Shown: positions 21,800 through 31,272 of the stretch, one piece after another
Numbering within the stretch: the first letter of the stretch is position 1
Layout: each line of letters starts with the position of its first letter
Assembly (NCBI RefSeq): GCF_000091045.1
Contig: NC_006679.1
Span: 689,281 to 731,780 of the forward strand
Length of the DNA stretch: 42,500 nt
Direction of reading: 5' to 3'
Origin: Cryptococcus deneoformans JEC21
Lineage: Eukaryota > Basidiomycota > Tremellomycetes > Tremellales > Cryptococcaceae
The notes under the pieces: model-generated
The model's database searches: none
Seen by the model: only the letters and a program-made list of their open reading frames with translations
Told to the model about the DNA's origin: nothing
Made by a program: the position numbers and the translations under genes

Positions 21800-23825
21800 A
21801 TGTACGGCCCACGCAAGAGATCCATTTCCACCGCCTTACCAACACCGACAGACTCGGTCGGCGATGATCTTTGTATACCACCTAAAAGACGAATTCGGCC
21901 GATCATCGTATGTTTACGGTGCAAGCAGCAAAAACTCAAATGCGATTTGGAAAAACCCTGTGGGGCATGCAAGCGGGCACTCCTAGGGAACGAGTGCGTG
22001 TATAATCCTTTCCCCAGCGAGACGTGAGTGGCGGCGCACCTGCAGCAAATGGCCATGCTAAATATGTACCAGAACAAGGGAGCAAACTAAGCGGCGGGAC
22101 GTTGAGCACAGACGAGATGGCTCTTCCGGCAATGAAAGTACGAATGTGTTGGAGAACAGAGTGAAGCAACTGGAGAAGCAAGTCTCCGACCTATTGGCGC
22201 AACCTTCCCATTCGCAATCACCTAGCATACAATCCCACTCTAGCCCTAATGCCACCGCTGACGACTGCTGGCGTTCCCTTCTCTCTTCTCTCCCACCGCT
22301 TCCAGGATGCGAAGAATTTCTTGAGCATTTTGCTCAATTTGACATCATGTTTGGTACGACACATATGCCGTCCTTCAGACGGCGGGCGCTGGATGTGCTG
22401 AGCCGACTACCTGGTCATGTCGATATTAGAGAAGGCTCGTTATTGTGCGGTGTATTCGCTGCCCTGGCTATCGGGGCGAGATACACCAAAAAGATCCCCG
22501 GAAAGATAGAGATCCCTCCGGAAACCCAACATGTGGATTTTGATGATCTTTATAATCGGGTAATGCTTTTCATCGAGAGTAAATCTGGCATAGACCATAT
22601 CTGTTTGGATTATGTCCATGCGCTTCATCTGCAAGTCATACGGTATCTGTATGATAAAGGCACTTCAGTAGCACAGTCGTGGATCTGGATGGGGAAAGTG
22701 CTCCATGCGGCATTGTATCTTCAACTGGAGAGGGAACCGACAGAATTAGATCCCAAGATTGATCCCTTCGAAGCGGAAATGAGGAGACGGGAATGGTGGC
22801 AGATAGTCATTTCAGATGGGCAAGTCGTTAGATAAACTCCCAAAACTAGTGCTAACTGTTCGCTCAGCTTACTAGCAAACAATCTGGGTGTCAAATCCAT
22901 GGTATCTTCCATTGAAACCACCGTTCGACTGCCGGAAACTATGCCCGATGATTCCCTTGACGGATCCTCGAGAAGCTTCTCTGCCGATGTCATGCCCGAA
23001 CGGTCGTTCATCAGTGCCAAAATTCGCTTCATTCCTACCCTCTCAAAGATCAATGAGCTCAGAAGAAAATACGATAACGAGCCTCCTGTTGTAAAACTTG
23101 ACGAATGTCTTCAAGAATTAGACAGCTACACAGACTCACTCGAACCGCATCTTCGAGTAGACCGCGTTCCTGGGATCAACGAACCCCCCTGGGTCTATCC
23201 TCGGGCTTGTGTCATATCGATGGGCACAGATTACCTCGCGCTGCAACTATTACGCCCCGTCATGCGCTCTGAATGTCCGGGTATTCGTACATATGCTTCT
23301 GTCAACGCCCTCCTTCGTGCCCGTAACCTCATCATCACCTCGAAATCATATATCAATCACCTCCTTTTCAGATGGTCTGATGGTCATGCTCTCAACCTCT
23401 GGACATTTGGAGTCAAAGTCTTCAACTCGGGGGTCGTCATGGCTTTTAGTCTTTTATCATCCCATGATGCAGAGCATGAGTATACTATCCCCAGGGATGA
23501 GAGGCTGGGGCATCTGGACACAGCAATTGGGGCATTAGGGATGATGACCAGTGAAGAAGTAGAGGGAGGTCTGAATTTTAGGGCTTTGCAAGGGTTGAGG
23601 GCGTTGCGCGCAAGAGCTGTCGCTGATGATCAACACCAGGATCAGGTAGATGACGAAGCAGTTACCGATCCGTATACAGAGAGAGACGTGACGATGCCTG
23701 ATCGTCCTGGCAGGGTCGTAGACCAGGGGACGGAAAAATATGATGTAGACAATCAGGACTGGATATTCCCTCCTGATCTGAATTGGAGTGACTGGGAATC
23801 ATTTGAATCCATGCTCTGGCAATAG
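21800..23825 (+). CDS. Zn2Cys6 transcription factor
   Basis: Three exons (21800-22023, 22073-22819, 22868-23825) give 642 residues. The zinc cluster is near the N-terminus (residues 38-67): CLRCKQQKLKC, then C..C and NEC, a C-x2-C-x6-C-x5-C-x2-C-x7-C pattern. A coiled-coil dimerisation segment follows (ENRVKQLEKQVSDLL). The middle homology region of fungal_trans type includes LFGTTHMPSFRRRALDVLSR, AALAIGARYT and ALYLQLEREPTELDP, then DGLLANNLGVKSMVSS. The last intron (22820-22867) begins with GC (GG|GCAAGT), contains CTAAC near its end, and must be removed to give DGLLANNLG. The acidic C-terminus, NWSDWESFESMLWQ, could be an activation domain. The natural candidate target is the divergent MFS gene. 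Confidence 0.92.
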
Positions 23826-24701
23826 ATACTTATTTACTTAGAACTTAGAAGGCATCGTACATTACGTAATACTGTGGTGTATTCACTGTTTTGGGTGGCA
23901 ACAGCGACAGTCGACCACGCAGGACAAACGCGAACGAACAACTAAATATTGGATTCTTTCTGCATCTCACATTCAAGAATTAAAAAGGTCTAAGGTAGCG
24001 ACCATGCCCCCCATTCTCTCGGAAGAAGAATCGGCTCTCGATCCCTATGTTGTCCTTGGAATTGGAGCCGGGGCAACAACCAAAGAGGCTGAACGGGCGT
24101 TTCGTAAGAAGTCGCTCAAGTATCATCCGGACAAGGTACGTTTTTGCCCATTTATGATTCACAACTGCCATGTGCTGATGAATCTATTGTATAGAATCCT
24201 GCACCTGAAGCTGGTATGTCATCTATGCATCAATTAAACGAGTATGAAGAAATTAACGTCATTTGGAATAGCTGTAATATTCCATCAGCTATCATTGTCT
24301 CTCGGTATCTTTCAAGATCAGGCCAAACGCAATTATGTGGATAACCAGCTTGAAATTGATAGGAAAAAAAAGCAGCGATATGCAGAGATGGATAAGAAGC
24401 GTAAAGCGATGGTCGATGTACGTTCCTTCTTTTTTTTCGTTTCTTTTCATCAGGATGGTCGCTGATAAGTATGACTACATAGGCGCTTGTAGCGAGGGAA
24501 GAAGAAGCCAAAAAGCAAAAAGTTGAGCAGGTCAAGAGATGGCAGCAGCAGGTACAGGCAGACGAAGAGGCTATCAAGGATGCCGGACGGCGGATGTTGG
24601 AGGAAGCGCAAAAGCGTGCAGCTGCAATAGCCGCCGCTGCTACTGCTGCTCGAGCGGCAAGAGCGCCAGAAGCGGCTGCACGAAAACCTACTGGCGGAGT
24701 C
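23805..24701 (+). repeat. Duplicated segment, copy 1 (TF tail plus DNAJC17 5' part)
   Basis: Matches 29324-30204 through exons, introns and upstream DNA. Exon 1 differs at one silent site in 132 nt, exon 2 at 3 of 19, and exon 3 at 6 of 146; introns are about as similar. Copy 1 starts inside the end of the Zn2Cys6 gene and stops matching at the GGC/GGT GGA codons before the RRM part. Confidence 0.92.
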
Positions 24702-24704
24702 TGA
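24004..24704 (+). CDS. Truncated DNAJC17-like J-protein (copy 1, no RRM)
   Basis: Four exons (24004-24135, 24195-24213, 24272-24417, 24483-24704) stay open and encode 172 residues. The J domain is at residues 13-75: DPYVVLGIGAGATTKEAERA, KSLKYHPDK (HPD loop intact), then FHQLSLSLGIFQDQAKRNYV. A charged helical linker with an Ala-rich end follows. It stops right where the full copy at 29506 begins its RRM. So an ORF of J domain plus linker persists although the gene lacks its 3' half and its original end. It could be a functional short form or a young pseudogene not yet hit by a stop. Splice sites match the full copy. Confidence 0.8.
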
Positions 24705-24796
24705 ATTTCCCACCTCCTTCATCTCCAAAGTAATACTTATAAACCTTAATAAAAACGCGCCTATAAGCAAGGCTATTAACCATTTCCATTGGAAGA
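24705..24796. other. Right junction of truncated copy
   Basis: AT-rich sequence with no match to the full DNAJC17 gene. It marks the change from duplicated to foreign sequence. Confidence 0.4.
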
Positions 24797-25649
24797 TTGC
24801 ATAGCAATCTGGCCGATTGCCTTTTATACAGAGGCCCTTCTCCTCATAGGCAGGATAGGGTGAATTTGATTCCGTCGAAAGAGATATGCGGAGAAGAGGA
24901 ACGAACGAAGACGAGAACGAACGAGCACATTGTCCTCTGTCCAAGTCTGATTTCTATTTTGGGGCTAGAAACGGAGAAGAAGCTGGATAAGATCGAACTG
25001 CTGGAGGACATTAGCGTTCGGAAGACTCGCTATCAGGCCCTCAAATGGACAATTCTGAGATCCGTGAGTGCAACATCCCCTGAACAATGGTAAATACTGA
25101 AATACTTATCCATATTTAGATTGCGAAGATCTGTAAGCTCACAGGGGCTCAAGTCTTTATAATGTATCAGTAAGTAGGCCGCCTTATATCCTTCTCTAAG
25201 AAGTAGGCGAGGAACGACTGACTTGTACACGCAACCCAGCTGTTCACCGAGACCGCAATGAGCGGCCGACTTTTCCCTTCCATGAGATGTATATCTGTCC
25301 CGGATTTTGCTCCAAGGGCGGTGTTCCCGAGGAATATTTGCTTGAAGCCGCCCGACAGCATATCCAAGAGCCGGAGGTTGTAGACCCGGATCTCATCCAC
25401 AGCGAAGGTCACAGCGATGTAAACGTCAGTTACTTACCGGTTGCTGGCCCTTCTGTTGCTGTGAAAAGGATTTTGATGGGAGTGGTAAAATGGGGCCAGG
25501 AGTCTGATCCCTCAGGCCCCAAAGCTTTGCTTGAAAAGGGCAAGGAAGCTGAGAGATTAATGCGAGAGCGAGACCGGCGCTTGAAGCAAAAGGCTGGAAA
25601 GCATTTACGAGGCAATGAACCGAAGGGTCGACAGTCACTCCGGAGTTGA
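24797..25649 (+). pseudogene. Degenerate MADS-box-like gene remnant
   Basis: Three blocks look coding. An open block ending at 25063 and a block at 25120-25169, joined over a GTGAGT...TTTAG intron, give KKLDKIELLEDISVRKTRYQ and later ILRSIAKICKLTGAQVFIMY. This lines up with the SRF/MCM1 MADS core (KIxxEFIxDxxRRxTxxxRKxGIxKKAxELxxLTGTQV). Many basic DNA-contact residues (the KRK region) are lost. The block has no in-frame ATG. The next block (25240-25649, EMYICPGFCSKGGVPEEYLL and a basic tail) fits the acceptor only in another frame: the natural splice leads to a stop after a few codons. I therefore call it a remnant. A real gene with an unseen first exon is the alternative. Confidence 0.45.
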
Positions 25650-26129
25650 TGGGGAGATCCTCGAGTTGAAGTCGAAGGTCATGGAAAGTAGTTGAAAGTG
25701 TCAGCTGGACTGAGGGAAAGTAATTGAAAGAGAGACCGTTTGGGTCATTGTATGCATATCTGCCAAAAATGTCTGATCGGAGGCTTGTCGATGTGCATTC
25801 GGCTTTCCTTTAGGTAAAACTAGGGCTTACTTCTTTCTCATGGAATCCAGATGGGCTTGTCTTGCTTTGACCGAAGCATAACGCGACAGTTGTATATTTG
25901 AATCATCGCGTACAGCGTGATGGAAAAGTGCGCTTCGTCAATGTACATGAGTGATTTTTTTTAATTTTTTTTAGTACGGAGTGCCCACCCTCTGCAGCAC
26001 TACTATTTGTCACAATTCAGGTATGGCTAGCGGTTACGGGTAGAGTTTCTACGTTGCATGAAGAAGAAAGGAGGAATAAAGCGTATATAGATTGTCTATG
26101 GAAAAAACATTCTACTGCGCCTCGGAACC
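25650..26129. other. Non-coding gap in the inserted segment
   Basis: AT-rich with a T-run pair (GATTTTTTTTAATTTTTTTTAG) near 25951-25973. No gene, terminal repeat or target duplication could be seen by eye. Confidence 0.35.
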
Positions 26130-27352
26130 CTAACCTCGCTTAATCATCCTTATTCTCCGCGGTTGGATCACTCTTTCAACACTATTAACGTGAGCTAATG
26201 TAGGGTCTGCTTTGGCTGCGACAGCGAATGAACTGGAGACGGCACATGATGTATGTCCACTGGCGTGGAACTCATCGACAAGGAAGCTGATATGGCAATC
26301 AGCATATCGTCCCCCATAGTTTGAGATTACCACAAACCGTGTGTCGCTAAAGAAGGTCGGATCGCGGATAGTGCAACGGTCCCAGATGGCAGGCATAATC
26401 GTAGATGACAATCTTAATCATGGCAAAATCAGTTGTAGTGTTCCCCCGGTCAGGTGGACATTCCCTTGCTTACCTTCGGAGCTGTTTTTCGAAAACAACG
26501 TAACATCGAGAAGAAGTCGTTACGTCCTTCAGCCGTGAGCATGATGTGATAACCGAGACAGATGCCATGAGGACACCACATCCCTGCTATACCACCAGTC
26601 CGACCGACGTCAGCAAGCCATCTGTAAGGGTGATATTAGTTTCTCAACTTTTTAAAATAATCGGCAGATAACATACGTATCAAAATATTTTGAACAGACA
26701 TCACCATCGGTCTTCTTCCGAACATCATGTGTTGAGTCTCCAAATAGCACCTTTCTCCTGGCGTCATCCCGCATGTCGGGATGAGAATAGACTGGCCGAT
26801 CGATCCTTTTAGGAAGGCCGAGGCATACGCCAGCAGAGTTGTACTCTCCTACAAGAGATCCATCATGCCTGGAAAAGGGACTTCTCTCATCTATTTCCAT
26901 CACCTTGAGTCGCCATGCTGGAGGAAGATCCTGTGTCACAGAAGCGTTTTCGACTAAAGTTTCCCATGTCTTGCGACCCTTCTGCACAGCAGCGTCGAGC
27001 AGCACAAGATATGGTTTAAGTAGGCACGAAAACCTCAACTCTTTCTTAATGTTAACCGGGATTGAAGCGACCATGTCGACTGCTGCAGTGGCTTCGCCTC
27101 CTTGGGCAAAGGTAACCATATCGTCCAGGATAAACGGGGGGGAAAGTTGAAAAAGATCCTGCGCCCGGTATCATGGACTGCACCAATGGACGCGCCGGTA
27201 GCTTGAGCGGAAAAAAAAAGAAGCAAGACGTTCGCTGCGTTCGCTGGCGGTCTAATATCGCTGGCCAAAAGGTATGCAAGTGAAGGGGTTGATGCTTGGG
27301 GGGCTATTTGGAAAAGCTTCGGTAATTGTCGAATAAAGAGACATTGATGCAC
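26130..27352 (-). pseudogene. KDZ transposase relative, frameshifted
   Basis: Exons traceable on the minus strand are about 27119-26677 and 26621-26474, then a block from 26412. They read AAWRLKVMEIDE-type sequence, then TGGIAGMWCPHGICLGYHIM, EGRNDFFSMLRCFRKTAPK, then IVIYDYACHLGPLH. These are landmarks of the Kyakuja-Dileera-Zisupton (KDZ) transposase family: a CPHG block, an EGRND block and the YDxAC catalytic-region motif. After GPLHY the frame reaches a stop within a few codons, while the expected continuation (DPTFFSDTRFVV, then DEFHASGHTSC and ADPTLAHVNS) lies in another frame. This implies a small indel near 26365. The C-terminal Glu-containing block is also missing. No terminal inverted repeats were found. 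The family assignment is from remembered motifs. Confidence 0.65.
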
Positions 27353-27691
27353 TTCGTAAAGTTGCTCTTTCCAGCTTACAGTTACAAGGGCATAAGTTGG
27401 TTGATGCCGGAGATGACAGTAATTCGTTTGCTACAACAGACGCTTAGTGGAGGATCTTTTATTGAATCGCTGACATTGAATTACCTACATCAACAACACC
27501 TTGAATCACTCATAGGCCTTCAAACGCATAGATCATTAATACCCATCCTTCCTCAATACCCCTGAGATATATCTCCATATGGTTGTTGTTTTTTGTGGGA
27601 CTTATATCTTCATCTAGCTCATCGTTCTCAGAGTCCCTTCTCCTAGAATGGATTACAGACTCCAGCGGTTCGTTACTGGCACAGTGATCAT
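27353..27691. other. Unassigned part between KDZ blocks
   Basis: No convincing exon. It may be intron or decayed coding sequence of a single KDZ-type gene that would span 29203 to 26130. Confidence 0.3.
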
Positions 27692-29203
27692 TCACACTCT
27701 GCCTCCAAGTAATTGACTGTGTGCAAATGAAGAGGATGGATTATGCTCGCCGCTTGAAAAGTTCTGTTCTGGTCCCGCAAAGCGCCCATCCTTCCGAATA
27801 TCTCGTAACAAAGAAGGAGAGTCGTGTTCGCATCCATCAGTTTCTCCTGGCATATAATCCTCCAATCTTTCAACGTAGTCGTCTGGAACGAAAGGAAAGC
27901 CGTCATTATCCTCCTGTACCGGCCCTACTTCAAATTGAGCGACATCGTACAATCTTCCCGTAAGGTGGAGAAAGTGTGGCAATCGCAGATGATGAATCGA
28001 CCGTTTGTAATACGAGAACCTAATGAGAAGTAGAGGAAGGTGGTGCGAACGACGAAAGGTTGGAGTTGGACGAAGGGGAACTTGCCGAAGCATGCGCATG
28101 TGATCCAGTCTGTGGCGTTTTCGTTGATCTCTCCTCCGCGTGAGTACCATGCTGCTTCTCAACATGAGGATCATAACGTCCCGGCCTTTGTCGAGTGGAA
28201 GGTTTCAAGAATGGCATCTTCTCGGATGTTTCTTTAGGCAAACATTTTGCCACCAGAGCAGAAGTATTTCCAGATGGAGCTGCTGAAGACCTCTGCCGCT
28301 TTTGCTTTTGAGGTCGTTTAGCCTCCGGCTTATTTGTGAGGAATGACAAAGAGGCTTTAGAGATGGTAGACTTTATGGGGATTTTGCTAGGGGGAGGAAT
28401 AGAAGATGGCGTTGATGGTGCATTTAAAAATGACAAAGAGGCTTTAGAGATGGTAGACTTTATGGGGATTTTGCGAGGGGGAGGAATAGAAGATGGCGTT
28501 GATGGTGCATTTAAAAATGACAAAGAGGCTTTAGAGATGGTAGACTTTATGGGGATTTTGCGAGGGGGAGGAATAGAAGATGGCGCTGATGGTGCATTTA
28601 AAAACAACTTTCGTCGCTTTGAAGCATTGCTTTCTTTAGAAGTATTTTTTGTCGGTAATGTAGGAATGGGTGAGTCGAGTGATGAAGGGGAGCGATTTGG
28701 AAAAAATGAGCGCCAACTGGACGCTTTACTGATCTTGGGATTTTGTGTAAGCATGCTCGAGTTGCGCTTATTCGCCAATGGTTGAGAGTCATCAGAACAG
28801 GAGTTGATGGGCAGCGGTGTGTGATTGAACATAGATGGACCAGACAGGGAATCGCTTGGCCTAATTGCAGCTGAAGATGACGATGCTGCTGCTACTAAGA
28901 TGGCACATCAGACACATATGTCATGGGTATTGGCACGGCATCAATGTTCTGGAAAGTAGGCTTACACTGACAAAATGCAGCTGACGCTGACTGATGACTA
29001 TGAGAGAGTTGAAACGAGAGGCTTTCCTGTTCTGAAACGAGAGTCTTCGAGCTTGACATGTGATCGGTTCTTGTATCGCCAGATGAATTATGAGAGTCTG
29101 CTTTAACAATCGCAGGCGTCTCGGATTAGCTACTAACATAGTCGATAGCAGATGGTAGACACTCACCGGACTCCGGCGTAAACATATGAGACATATTGAA
29201 GAG
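27692..29203 (-). CDS. Disordered repeat protein, possible KDZ gene 5' half
   Basis: Begins MSHMFTPESADSHNSSGDTR with ATG at about 29203. Two short introns lead into an open block from 28832 rich in Ser, Pro and Lys. That block holds three repeats of 29 residues (NAPSTPSSIPPPRKIPIKST and so on). It reaches a stop at 28022, but an acceptor-like CTCATTAG there, followed by FSYYKRSIHHLRLPHFLHLT and LYDVAQFEVGPVQEDNDGFP in another frame to 27692, suggests a further exon. N-terminal parts of KDZ proteins carry such segments before the cysteine cluster and transposase domain, so this may be the 5' half of the element at 26130-27352. A separate gene of unknown function is the alternative. The final splice could not be fixed. 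Confidence 0.45.
28342..28602 (-). repeat. Three tandem 87-bp coding repeats
   Basis: Units 28342-28428, 28429-28515 and 28516-28602 are nearly identical, differing at about two sites. Each encodes 29 residues in frame, with SSIPPPRKIPIKST as core. Confidence 0.95.
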
Positions 29204-29323
29204 GTTGATAAAAGGAGGTAGAAACCTTTTCTTGGCTTAATCCTACAATGATTTCCTATAATGGGTTAGTAGTTAGTAAAACGCCTGATGTAAAATATAA
29301 TCTCTGTCACGTCTTTCCGGACG

Positions 29324-30204
29324 GAATCCTTGCTCTGGCAATATTTAATCTGCTTAGAAGGCATTGTACATTACGTAATACTATATATTCACTGTTTGAT
29401 GGGTGGCGACAGCGACAGTCGACCACGCAGGACAAACGAACAACTAAATATTGGATTCTTTCTGCATCTCACATTCATGAATTAAAAAGGTCTAAGGTAG
29501 CGACCATGCCCCCCATTCTCTCGGAAGAAGAATCGGCTCTCGATCCCTATGTTGTCCTTGGAATTGGAGCCGGGGCAACAACCAAAGAGGCTGAACGGGC
29601 GTTTCGTAAAAAGTCGCTCAAGTATCATCCGGACAAGGTACGTTTTCGCCCATTTATGATCCACAACTGCCATGTGCTGATGAATCTATTGTATAGAATC
29701 CTGACCCTGGAGCTGGTATGTCATTTATGCATCAATTAAACGAGTATGAAGAAATTAACGTCATTTGGAATAGCTGTAATATTCCATCAACTATCATTAT
29801 CTCTCGGTATCTTTCAAGATCAGGCCAAACGCAATTATGTGGATAACCAGCTCGAAACTGATAGGAAAAAAAAGGAGCGATATGCAGAGATGGATAAAAA
29901 GCGTAAAGCGATGGTCGATGTACGCTCCTTCTTTTTTTTTCGTTTCTTTTCATCAGGATGGTCGCTGATAAGTATGACTACATAGGCGCTTGTAGCGAGG
30001 GAAGAAGAAGCCAAAAAGCAAAAAGTTGAGCAGGTCAAGAGACGGCAGCAGCAGGCAGACGAAGAAACCGTCAAGGATGCTGGACGGCGATTGTTGGAGG
30101 AAGCGCAAAAGCGTGCAGCTGCAGCAGCCGCTGCTGCTGCTACTGCTACTGCTCAAGCGCCAAAAGCGCCAGAGACGGCTACATCAGAACCTACCGGTGG
30201 AATC
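29324..30204 (+). repeat. Duplicated segment, copy 2
   Basis: Matches 23805-24701. At 29324-29343 it contains 19 of 20 bases of the last codons of the Zn2Cys6 gene although no such gene stands next to it. This shows the segment came from, or was split off, a TF-DNAJC17 junction. Confidence 0.9.
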
Positions 30205-30894
30205 AAGGACAAGCCCACCATAACACCTGAAGACCTCACCATCCTCCTTACCCTCCCCGCTTCATCGACCATAACTTCTTCTGACCTTCAGACACGCCTC
30301 ACCACATCGTACGGCCCTATCGCCCATCTTATCCTCCCTCCTGTCCCTTTATCACAGCAAGCAGCAGAAAGTAAAGACGGCAAGAAGAAGAAGCCCAAAA
30401 GCCGGAAAGCGATTGTAGAGTTTGCGAGTGGGAATTGGGGTGGGTGTTATGCGTGCTGGATGGATCATGAGACCGGTCGGGGAATGGAAGGGGTAAAAGC
30501 CAAGTTTGGAAGCGGGGAGGTGCCGGCATGGGTTGCATGGGCGGCGGAGACGCAGAAGCCTGGACGGAGACCGTCTCCCGCTGCTAGTGGCGGGGATCAG
30601 CAAATAAATAATGCCAATGGGTATGCGCCACCAAAGACATCCTTCACAATACCCACGACAACTTCAACACCTGCTTCCCCGCCGTCGTTCACTTCAGCGC
30701 CTGATTTCTTTGCTGCGAGTGACGGTGAGGTCAGTATGGCGGACCTTTTAGCGAAACATGCTCAGAAGAAATCTGCCAAGAGCGAGGAAGACCGGAGACG
30801 GCAGGAGTTTGAGAGCATGACGTTGTCGAGAATGAGGATGATGGAGAGGGAGAAGCTGGAGGCGGGAATCAGGAGACAAGAGGAAGAGGAATGA
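29506..30894 (+). CDS. DNAJC17/Cwf23-type spliceosomal J-protein (full copy)
   Basis: Four exons (29506-29637, 29697-29715, 29774-29919, 29986-30894) encode 401 residues. The J domain has an intact HPD (residues 13-75, DPYVVLGIGAGATTKEAERA). A basic helical linker follows, with AQKRAAAAAAAAATATAQAP. Then comes an RRM at about 190-280: DLTILLTLPASSTITSSDLQ, SYGPIAHLIL and RKAIVEFASGNWGGCYAC. The tail is disordered, with MADLLAKHAQKK and a charged end. J domain plus C-terminal RRM is the layout of DNAJC17, known in yeast as Cwc23, which helps the Prp43-dependent disassembly of the spliceosome. It is convergent with PAN3. The 5' half is duplicated at 24004. Confidence 0.92.
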
Positions 30895-31272
30895 TCTATG
30901 TCTGATATTTTGTATTGTTGATTTACACCATCTCTACAGCACTATAGATGTATAATATGAGTTTAATCCGCACCTCGAACCTGATCATTGTTATGCGCTT
31001 TAAGAAACAACTGAATCCAAACAGCGTGATGGCGGGAGTTTGTTAATCGAAACGAGGAAGAAGCTAACAAGATGCATGTTTTTCTACTGTTTTTTCCTCC
31101 TCGTGTTGAACGTTTTTAGTGGTTGTAATCAAACGCTATTAAGAGAGAAAACAAAGGCATTTGTCATCTCTATCCATTCTACAACAATCCTGCAGACCAA
31201 GATCTACCACAATCTTGCCCATCAAGTACCCCTTTGTCTTTCATCCTCCTACGAAAAGGAAATCAAACAAGG
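30895..31272. other. Convergent 3' UTRs of DNAJC17-like and PAN3
   Basis: AT-rich, no gene seen. It holds poly(A)-signal-like stretches on both strands. Confidence 0.5.

Noticed and set aside
23805..30204. Duplication as an assembly error
   Set aside because: The copies differ at scattered sites and have different flanks, so they are not one sequence placed twice. Long reads would settle it.
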